A DNA stretch of 64,000 nucleotides, taken from positions 2,088,001 to 2,152,000 of the forward strand of contig NZ_CP042593.1 of assembly GCF_007995155.1 (NCBI RefSeq), given 5' to 3'. This document shows, piece by piece, positions 57,591 through 64,000 of this stretch. The stretch's first letter is position 1. The number at the start of each line of letters is the position of its first letter. Under the pieces are notes generated by a model that saw nothing but the letters and a program-made list of their open reading frames with translations, had not been told where the DNA came from and ran no database searches. The stretch is from Cytobacillus dafuensis. GTDB taxonomy: Bacteria; Bacillota; Bacilli; Bacillales; Cytobacillaceae. Position numbers and translations under genes: made by a program.

Positions 57591-58640
57591 ATGGAACAGA
57601 AAAAAGGATTTCATGTTGCAGTATTAGGCGCTACGGGTGCAGTTGGCCAACAAATGATACAATCATTAGAGAAAAAGGATTTCCCTATTTCGAAGTTAAC
57701 ATTACTTTCCTCTGCCCGTTCAGCAGGAAGTACAGTTCGATATAAAGGTGAAGAGTTAACAGTACAGGAGGCAACATCAGAAAGCTTTGCAAATGTGGAT
57801 ATTGCACTATTCAGTGCTGGCGGAAGTGTGTCAAAAGAATTTGCACACTATGCGGTCGCACATGGAGCCATTGTTGTAGATAATACGAGTGCCTTCAGAA
57901 TGGATGAAAATGTTCCACTAGTAGTTCCTGAAGTGAATGAAGAAGATATCCATAATCATAAAGGAATCATCGCTAATCCTAACTGTTCGACCATTCAAAT
58001 GGTCGTTGCACTTGAGCCTATCCGTCAAAAATTTGGTCTTAAAAAAGTGATTGTTTCTACTTATCAAGCTGTTTCAGGATCAGGTGCTGCTGCAGTTGAA
58101 GAACTCCAAGAGCAAACAAAAGCGATATTAAATGAAGAGCCATATGAACCAGCCATTCTTCCTGTAAAAGGAGATAAAAAACACTATCAAATTGCATTTA
58201 ATGCTATTCCACAAATTGATAAATTCGTCGAGAACGGATTTACTTTTGAAGAGATGAAAATGATTAATGAAACAAAGAAAATCATGCATCTTCCTGAACT
58301 TCAAGTAGCCGCTACTTGTGTTCGATTACCTATTGCAACTGGTCACTCCGAATCAATTTATTTTGAAGTGAATGATGAAGGAATTAGCTCTCATGAAATT
58401 AAAGAATTGCTAAAAGATGCACCAGGAATTGTTTTACAGGATGATCCAGAAAATCAAATATATCCAATGCCTGCAGATTGTGTAGGAAAAAGTGATGTGT
58501 TTGTTGGTCGGATTCGAAATGATTTAGATAACTCAAAAGGTTTTCATATGTGGGTCGTTTCTGACAATCTGCTTAAAGGAGCAGCATGGAACTCTGTTCA
58601 AATTGCAGAGAGTTTAATTAATCTTGGTTTAGTAAGGTAA
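57591..58640 (+). CDS. asd: Aspartate-semialdehyde dehydrogenase
   Basis: A 349-residue enzyme reducing aspartyl phosphate to aspartate semialdehyde, the branch point to lysine/DAP/dipicolinate and to threonine/methionine. NADP site [13 protein letters not shown] (12-24), catalytic Cys132 in NPNCST, substrate Arg region [23 protein letters not shown] precedes ATG. First of asd-dapG-dapA. Confidence 0.98.
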   Translation: MEQKKGFHVAVLGATGAVGQQMIQSLEKKDFPISKLTLLSSARSAGSTVRYKGEELTVQEATSESFANVDIALFSAGGSVSKEFAHYAVAHGAIVVDNTSAFRMDENVPLVVPEVNEEDIHNHKGIIANPNCSTIQMVVALEPIRQKFGLKKVIVSTYQAVSGSGAAAVEELQEQTKAILNEEPYEPAILPVKGDKKHYQIAFNAIPQIDKFVENGFTFEEMKMINETKKIMHLPELQVAATCVRLPIATGHSESIYFEVNDEGISSHEIKELLKDAPGIVLQDDPENQIYPMPADCVGKSDVFVGRIRNDLDNSKGFHMWVVSDNLLKGAAWNSVQIAESLINLGLVR

Positions 58641-58815
58641 GATAAAAGACTTTCATTTAAGCATACAATTTCTTTGGTGGTGTGAGCATAGCCAAGCATT
58701 AATAAACTATATCTAATTGACCTTTTACTCATAACTATTCGACACAATTATTATATATAGCAAAGCTCCGCACCTTCAATGAATACAAAGAAGAGATTTT
58801 TATTGAGGTGTAGCA

Positions 58816-60060
58816 ATGAAAATAATTGTACAAAAATATGGGGGTACATCTGTTCGTGATGAAGCTAGTCGGGAATATGCATTAAAGCATATCAAAAAAG
58901 CATTGTCTGATGGCGGTAAAGTAGTTGTTGTTGTATCAGCCATGGGTAGAAAAGGAGATCCTTATGCAACTGATACTCTTTTATCCTTGGTTGATACAAA
59001 AAAAACGATAATTAATAAGAGAGAAAGTGATCTATTGCTTTCTTGTGGAGAAGTCATTTCTAGTATTGTTTTTACGAATATGCTTTTAGAGAACGGGATT
59101 CATGCAACAGCTTTAACTGGCGCACAGGCAGGCTTTCGGACTAATAATGAACATACAAACGCTAAGATTATTGATATGAAATGTGATCGGTTATATAAAG
59201 AGCTTGAAGTATACGATGTCATTGTTGTTGCAGGATTTCAGGGCATTGCCAAAAATGGGGATGTGACGACGATAGGGAGAGGTGGAAGTGATACTTCTGC
59301 AGCGGCTCTAGGTGCTGCATTAAATGCAGAATGGATTGATATATTTACGGATGTTGATGGTATCATGACAGCTGATCCTCGTATTGCTGAAAATGCCCGT
59401 CCTTTATCTGTTGTAACTTACACAGAAGTGTGCAATATGGCCTATCAGGGGGCAAAGGTTATTCATCCACGTGCAGTGGAGATGGCTATGCAGGCAAAGA
59501 TCCCAATTCGAATTCGTTCAACCTATAGTGATCATTTAGGTACTCTCGTTACAACACTAAATAAAGAACGAAAAGGGATAGATTTTAGGGAACGAATTGT
59601 AACAGGAATTGCCCATCTTTCCAACATTACGCAAATTAAAGTTCAGGCCAAAAAGGATCAATATAATTTGCAGGCTGAAGTATTTAAAGCAATGGCTAAT
59701 GAAGGAATTAGCGTGGACTTTATCAATATTTATCCCAATGGTGTTAATTATACTGTGACTGAAGAAATGACAGAAAGAGCCATTGAAATTTTGAAAGACC
59801 TAGGCCATAATCCTTTAGTGGAGACGGAGTGTGCAAAGGTATCCGTAGTTGGAGCTGGTATGCAGGGTGTACCAGGCGTGGCATCCAAAATTGTTACAGC
59901 CTTATCTGAGCAAGAAATAAGAATTTTGCAATCAGCGGATAGTCATACTACCATATGGGTGCTAGTAAAGCAAAATGATCTAATTAAAGCAGTTAATGCT
60001 TTACATGATGCATTCCAATTAGAAAAAGATCATTCCTTGTACGAGAAAACAGATATTTAA
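58816..60060 (+). CDS. dapG: Aspartokinase I (DapG)
   Basis: A 414-residue aspartate kinase starting the aspartate pathway. KIIVQKYGGTSVRDEASREY and TTIGRGGSDTSAAALGAAL are kinase motifs, then two ACT domains (about 265-400). Position between asd and dapA indicates the DAP-responsive DapG isozyme rather than LysC. The 175-base gap before it shows no lysine-riboswitch features; TTGACC at 58717 has no good -10 partner. Confidence 0.96.
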   Translation: MKIIVQKYGGTSVRDEASREYALKHIKKALSDGGKVVVVVSAMGRKGDPYATDTLLSLVDTKKTIINKRESDLLLSCGEVISSIVFTNMLLENGIHATALTGAQAGFRTNNEHTNAKIIDMKCDRLYKELEVYDVIVVAGFQGIAKNGDVTTIGRGGSDTSAAALGAALNAEWIDIFTDVDGIMTADPRIAENARPLSVVTYTEVCNMAYQGAKVIHPRAVEMAMQAKIPIRIRSTYSDHLGTLVTTLNKERKGIDFRERIVTGIAHLSNITQIKVQAKKDQYNLQAEVFKAMANEGISVDFINIYPNGVNYTVTEEMTERAIEILKDLGHNPLVETECAKVSVVGAGMQGVPGVASKIVTALSEQEIRILQSADSHTTIWVLVKQNDLIKAVNALHDAFQLEKDHSLYEKTDI

Positions 60061-60082
60061 AGTAAGTAAAGGGAGTGTAGTA

Positions 60083-60949
60083 ATGATTCAATTTGGCCGG
60101 ATTTCAACTGCGATGGTTACGCCATTTGATAAAAAGGGACATATTGATTTTCCAAAAACAACACAGCTAATAAATTATTTACTTGAAAACGGAACTGAGT
60201 CCCTTGTTGTTGCAGGAACAACTGGTGAATCTCCTACATTATCGAAAGAGGAAAAATTGGCTTTATTCAAGCATGTTGTGAAAGTAGTTGACAATAGAAT
60301 TCCAGTTATAGCAGGAACTGGTGGCAATGACACATACGCTTCAATTGAATTAACGAAAAAGGCAGAACAAATTGGTGTTGACGCTATTATGGTAGTTGCA
60401 CCTTATTACAATAAGCCAAATCAAGAAGGGCTTTATCAGCACTTTAAAGAAATTGCTGAAAATACCAACCTGCCAATAATGATTTATAATATTCCTGGGA
60501 GGACTGCAGTTAATATTGCCCCAGAGACGATCATTCGTCTTTCAAACATTTCCAATATTGTCGCTGTCAAAGAAGCAAGCGGCGACTTAAATGCAATGGC
60601 AAAAATTATCGCAGGAACGGATGATCACTTCCTTTTATACAGCGGTGATGATGGATTAACGATTCCGGTTATGGCAATAGGTGGAAAAGGTGTGGTTTCT
60701 GTTGCTTCTCATGTAATAGGAAATGAGCTTCAGGAAATGGTTCAGTTATTTATGGAAGGTCAAACAGATAAAGCTGCAAAGCTCCATCAGAAGCTTTTAC
60801 CAATCATGGAAGGCCTTTTCGCCGCACCTAATCCAGCACCAATAAAAACGGCTCTTCAACTTAAAGGATTCGATGTTGGTTCTGTCCGTTTACCATTAGT
60901 TCCGTTAACAGAGGATGAAAGAAAAACTTTATCAGCACTTCTAAACTAG
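60083..60949 (+). CDS. dapA: 4-hydroxy-tetrahydrodipicolinate synthase
   Basis: A 288-residue class I aldolase condensing pyruvate and aspartate semialdehyde. Schiff-base Lys163 (VAVKEASGD), Tyr135 (IYNIPGRT) and GTTGESPTL are in place. In sporulating cells the product is the DpaAB substrate; in growing cells it feeds DAP and lysine. AAGGGAGTG precedes ATG; a strong terminator follows. Confidence 0.98.
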   Translation: MIQFGRISTAMVTPFDKKGHIDFPKTTQLINYLLENGTESLVVAGTTGESPTLSKEEKLALFKHVVKVVDNRIPVIAGTGGNDTYASIELTKKAEQIGVDAIMVVAPYYNKPNQEGLYQHFKEIAENTNLPIMIYNIPGRTAVNIAPETIIRLSNISNIVAVKEASGDLNAMAKIIAGTDDHFLLYSGDDGLTIPVMAIGGKGVVSVASHVIGNELQEMVQLFMEGQTDKAAKLHQKLLPIMEGLFAAPNPAPIKTALQLKGFDVGSVRLPLVPLTEDERKTLSALLN

Positions 60950-60965
60950 AAAAAGAATCCAATAG

Positions 60966-60996
60966 AGCCAATCAGTTTTATGACTGATTGGCTTTT
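60966..60996 (+). terminator. Rho-independent terminator after dapA
   Basis: AGCCAATCAGT (60966-60976) pairs perfectly with ACTGATTGGCT (60983-60993), followed by TTTT (to 60996). Confidence 0.92.
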
Positions 60997-61000
60997 CCGT

Positions 61001-61093
61001 GCCGGGGGTGAACACTAAGGAAAGCTACTATGATTAATCATCGCAGGAACAATCTGTACTTTGATTGTTCCGAAGGCGTTTCCGCTTTTCTTC
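61001..61093 (+). repeat. Dispersed intergenic repeat, copy 4 (dapA-rnjB)
   Basis: Matches the second part of copy 1 (about 15858-15945): AAGGAAAGCT, CATCG(C/T)AGGAACAAT and TTTGATTGTTCCGAAGGC are shared, ending CGCTTTTC. It lacks the first part with GTCTAGCTCC. An internal GGAACAAT / ATTGTTCC pair can form a hairpin. Confidence 0.75.
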
Positions 61094-61174
61094 TTGTCAT
61101 AATTTTCTTCCTTCAAGTATAATATTGGTAACTGATCTATGGTCGGCCCAACTGAATGTAGGAGGAAATTAAAA

Positions 61175-62842
61175 TTGAACAATAGAAAGAACGAAAGCAT
61201 TAAGTTAATGGCACTAGGAGGAGTGGGAGAGTTCGGCAAAAATATGTACCTTGTGGAAGTAGATGGGGACATATTCGTATTAGATGCAGGACTTATGATC
61301 CCAGAAAATGAAATGTTCGGAATTGATATCGTGATACCTGATTTCACGTATCTTACTCAAAATAAAGATAAGGTAAAAGGAATCTTTTTGACACATGGTC
61401 ATGAAGATCATATTGGAGCCTTATCCTATATTTTAAGAGAACTTCATGTTCCAGTTTATGGAACGAAATTAACACTTGCTTTAGTAAAAGCAAAAATGAA
61501 GGAGCAAGAATTTAAAGGGCAAGCAAATTTAATAGAAGTTCAATCCGATTCAATTATTTCATTTCAATCAGCAGACGTGTCTTTTTTTTATACGACTCAT
61601 AGTATTCCTGATAGTGTTGGTGTTTGTATACATACTTCTGAAGGAATTATCGTATACACAGGTGATTTTAAATTTGATCAAGCAGCAACGTCGTATTATA
61701 AACCTGAAATAGGCAAGATGGCTCGAATTGGAGAAGAAGGTGTTCTCTGTTTATTATCTGATAGTACTGAAGCGGAAAAGCCAGGATATACTCAATCTGA
61801 AGCCAAAGTAGTGAGTCAAGTCACAGATGCATTTTGTCATGCAACGGGAAGAATAATTGCCGCGTCATTTGCATCTGATTTAATAAGAATCCAGCATATT
61901 TTTGATGCTGCCTATAAAAGTCGCAGAAAGGTAGCTGTGGTAGGGAAATTTACACAAACTGCATATGACATAGCTCTTCAGCTAGGTTACTTGCATGTGC
62001 CTGAAGATTTAATTATCCCAATCACTGAAATGAATCAATATCCTGATGATGAAATCGTTATATTGACGACTGGATTGCAAGGTGAACCAATTGAAGTTTT
62101 ACAAAAAATGGCTAAGCAGACACATAAACAAGTAAATATTAAGAACGGGGATACGGTAATATTAGCTGGAACACCTCTAAGAGGCAGTGAGGTTCTTATT
62201 TTTAAGACGATTGATATGCTGTATCGAGCAGGTGCGTCTGTTATTTCTGGAAAAGGTACTTTTAATACATCAAGTCATGGAAGCCAAGAAGAGCTAAAAT
62301 TTATGATTAATTTAATGAATCCAAAATTCTTTATACCGGTTCATGGAGAATTTCGAATGCTAAAAGCTCATGCAAAGATAGCAAAAGAATGTGGTTTATC
62401 TGCTGAGCAAATATTCATTCCTGAAAAAGGAGAAGTTGCAGAAATTAAGGATGGAAGGTTACGTCCAGCAGGCCGAATTCCTTCTGGAAATATCCTTATC
62501 GATGGCAGTGGTGTAGGGGATGTAGGTAATATTGTTTTAAGGGATAGGAAGCTTCTTTCACAAGATGGAATACTGCTTGTTGTAGTAACATTGAGTAAAA
62601 AAGAAAAGAAAATATCAGCAGGGCCTGAAATAATTTCAAGAGGCTTTGTATATGTTAGAGAATCAGAAGAACTTCTTGTGGAGGCAACGAGAAGAGTTCG
62701 TGAAATTGTGGAAAGCAGTATTAATAGAGAGTCATTTGATTGGTCTTGTATTAAGCAGGATATGAGAGATGATTTGAATCAATATTTATTTGATAAAACT
62801 AAGCGTAGACCAATGATACTCCCAATCATAATGGAAGTATAA
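61175..62842 (+). CDS. rnjB: Ribonuclease J2
   Basis: A 555-residue metallo-beta-lactamase/beta-CASP nuclease, matching the length and synteny of B. subtilis RNase J2 (YmfA), partner of RNase J1. The zinc motif HGHEDH is intact at 74-79; LSDSTEAEKPGYTQSE, SSHGSQEELK and IPVHGEFRMLKAHA follow. The start is TTG 61175 with AGGAGG; sequence upstream in frame does not match the family. The intact metal site suggests an active enzyme. Confidence 0.95.
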   Translation: MNNRKNESIKLMALGGVGEFGKNMYLVEVDGDIFVLDAGLMIPENEMFGIDIVIPDFTYLTQNKDKVKGIFLTHGHEDHIGALSYILRELHVPVYGTKLTLALVKAKMKEQEFKGQANLIEVQSDSIISFQSADVSFFYTTHSIPDSVGVCIHTSEGIIVYTGDFKFDQAATSYYKPEIGKMARIGEEGVLCLLSDSTEAEKPGYTQSEAKVVSQVTDAFCHATGRIIAASFASDLIRIQHIFDAAYKSRRKVAVVGKFTQTAYDIALQLGYLHVPEDLIIPITEMNQYPDDEIVILTTGLQGEPIEVLQKMAKQTHKQVNIKNGDTVILAGTPLRGSEVLIFKTIDMLYRAGASVISGKGTFNTSSHGSQEELKFMINLMNPKFFIPVHGEFRMLKAHAKIAKECGLSAEQIFIPEKGEVAEIKDGRLRPAGRIPSGNILIDGSGVGDVGNIVLRDRKLLSQDGILLVVVTLSKKEKKISAGPEIISRGFVYVRESEELLVEATRRVREIVESSINRESFDWSCIKQDMRDDLNQYLFDKTKRRPMILPIIMEV

Positions 62843-62858
62843 AATTGCTCAAAAAATG

Positions 62859-62889
62859 GAACAGCTAATAGCTGTTCTATTTTTTTTTA
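62859..62889 (+). terminator. Rho-independent terminator after rnjB
   Basis: GAACAGCT (62859-62866) pairs with AGCTGTTC (62870-62877), loop AAT, followed by a T-rich run to 62888. Confidence 0.9.
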
Positions 62890-63002
62890 GATAATTTTTA
62901 CTGAAGTTAGCTTGCGCATTTCTTTATAAAATGACTTTCCGAATGAAAATGCTCTAGAAGTCTCATACTAAATTTATATGGCTTTTTATGGTTTAGATAT
63001 TT

Positions 63003-63031
63003 TTGACGTCGCGATATAAGCGTGATCAAAT
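63003..63031 (+). promoter_or_regulatory. Possible promoter upstream of tepA
   Basis: TTGACG (63003-63008), 17-base spacer, TCAAAT (63026-63031): a strong -35 with a weak -10. The rest of the 62890-63103 interval shows no gene. Confidence 0.35.
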
Positions 63032-63103
63032 TGGGAAATATCTGCCCGTAAATAATATTAATTGCCTATTTAAGTAAATATGGCTTGAAGGGAGCATCCA
63101 GCA

Positions 63104-63850
63104 ATGAATGATGATTTAAGACAAAACGGATCTGAGAATGAAGAGCAGGAGAAGCCAAAAGAAGGGCAATCATCAGGTCTAATTGAAAAGATTCAGCAGC
63201 TTGGTCAAACGAATGTCCCACAGCTTTCTCAGGATTCGAAAATACACTGTTTAACAATTGTTGGCCAAATAGAAGGACATCTTCAGCTGCCTCCTCAAAA
63301 TAAAACGACGAAATATGAGCATTTAATTCCACAAATTGTTGCAATCGAACAAAACCCAAATATAGAAGGGTTATTAGTTATATTAAATACAGTAGGTGGT
63401 GATGTAGAGGCAGGCTTAGCGATTTCGGAAATGCTTTCATCTTTATCAAAACCAACCGTTTCGATTGTATTAGGGGGAGGGCACTCGATTGGTGTTCCAA
63501 TCGCTGTTTCCTGTAACTATTCCTTTATCGCAGAAACTGCAACAATGACTATACATCCTATAAGGCTAACTGGACTAGTCATTGGAGTTCCTCAAACATT
63601 TGAATACTTAGATAAAATGCAGGAACGGGTTATTAATTTCGTCACAAAGAACTCTAATATTACTGAAGAAGTTTTTAAAGAATTAATGTTTGCTAAAGGA
63701 AATCTAACAAGAGATATTGGAACAAATGTAGTTGGCAAAGATGCTGTAGAATTTGGCTTAATTGATAGTGTTGGTGGAATAGGTCCAGCCATGAAAAAGT
63801 TAAATGAACTGATAGAAATTAATAAGAAGAATGAAGGGATTGTCCAATGA
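63104..63850 (+). CDS. tepA: ClpP-like serine protease TepA
   Basis: A 248-residue ClpP/SppA-fold protein (translocation-enhancing protein TepA, YmfB). After an acidic N-terminal tail (1-45), the fold shows [20 protein letters not shown] (oxyanion Gly-Gly), Ser128 in GGGHSIG and His151 in TIHPIRLTG. In B. subtilis it has been linked to protein export and spore outgrowth. AAGGGAGC upstream. The stop overlaps the next gene by ATGA. Confidence 0.95.
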   Translation: MNDDLRQNGSENEEQEKPKEGQSSGLIEKIQQLGQTNVPQLSQDSKIHCLTIVGQIEGHLQLPPQNKTTKYEHLIPQIVAIEQNPNIEGLLVILNTVGGDVEAGLAISEMLSSLSKPTVSIVLGGGHSIGVPIAVSCNYSFIAETATMTIHPIRLTGLVIGVPQTFEYLDKMQERVINFVTKNSNITEEVFKELMFAKGNLTRDIGTNVVGKDAVEFGLIDSVGGIGPAMKKLNELIEINKKNEGIVQ

Positions 63851-64000
63851 TTCTTTACACTATGATGCCACAAGAGCTGATTTACCAACCTGAACCAGTT
63901 GAATTTGATAGACAAAAGCTGATAACTTATAACGGAATTCCACTATTAGTACAAATGGATGAGGGGCAAACCTGTACGGTCATTCGCGTGATGAGTAGTA
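63847..64000 (+). CDS. ylzJ: YlzJ-like protein (5' part)
   Basis: An ATG overlapping the tepA stop opens a frame to the end of the window (51 residues: [20 protein letters not shown] and onward). This matches YlzJ, a ~70-residue protein of unknown function that follows tepA before spoIIIE in Bacillus. Truncated by the window end. Confidence 0.88.
   Translation, partial: MILYTMMPQELIYQPEPVEFDRQKLITYNGIPLLVQMDEGQTCTVIRVMSS

Noticed and set aside
58641..58815. Lysine riboswitch before dapG
   Set aside because: Only 175 bases with no recognisable multi-helix core, and no terminator stem before dapG; dapG is normally not under this riboswitch.

Overview
The window is a 64-kb piece of core chromosome from a low-GC, motile, endospore-forming Bacillaceae bacterium (Bacillus, Cytobacillus or Peribacillus type). 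This rests on gene order and family content: the fla/che operon running into rpsB-tsf, two-domain FliY in place of FliN, CheC/CheD chemotaxis, Gram-positive PolC, dipicolinate synthase dpaAB, and RNase J2. All genes are on the + strand. No tRNA, rRNA, CRISPR, prophage or insertion sequence was seen. The order closely follows the Bacillus subtilis fla/che to ymf region, so most assignments are secure by both sequence and position.

Region 1 (1-28123) is most of the fla/che operon: fliF (3' part), fliG, fliH, fliI, fliJ, ylxF, fliK, flgD, a TIGR02530-type gene, flgE, swrD, fliL, fliM, fliY, cheY, fliO/fliZ, fliP, fliQ, fliR, flhB, flhA, flhF, flhG, cheB, cheA, cheW, cheC, cheD and sigD. Then come a FapA/DUF342 gene, a small uncharacterised gene and a swrB-like gene. 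It encodes the MS ring, C ring, export ATPase and gate, hook and hook-length control, the chemotaxis core and the flagellar sigma factor. A dispersed 230-bp repeat splits flhB from flhA. The FapA gene and its small neighbour sit where B. subtilis has none.

Region 2 (28124-42616) is housekeeping: rpsB, tsf, pyrH, frr, uppS, cdsA, dxr, rseP, proS and polC, broken up by clear intrinsic terminators, structured leaders and two dispersed repeats. Region 3 (42617-52811) is the rimP-nusA-rnpM-ylxQ-infB-ylxP-rbfA-truB-ribF cluster, then rpsO and pnp. It has a good promoter followed by a leader hairpin resembling the NusA-dependent attenuator known in B. subtilis, and an rpsO leader that can form an S15-type fold. 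Region 4 (52812-64000) combines sporulation and lysine-pathway genes: ylxY, mlpA, ymxH, dpaA, dpaB, asd, dapG, dapA, then rnjB, tepA and a truncated ylzJ. Asd, DapG and DapA supply the dihydrodipicolinate pathway from which DpaAB makes dipicolinic acid for spores.

I found no convincing undescribed multi-gene system. The most interesting signals are non-coding: a 13-bp hairpin lying exactly between a strong Shine-Dalgarno and the swrD start codon, the proS leader fold, a 46-nt perfect palindrome inside the nusA-infB-truB cluster, a 16-bp inverted repeat around the asd promoter region, and a family of dispersed repeats with conserved ends. Promoters, RNA folds and regulatory roles were judged by eye and are inference unless stated otherwise.
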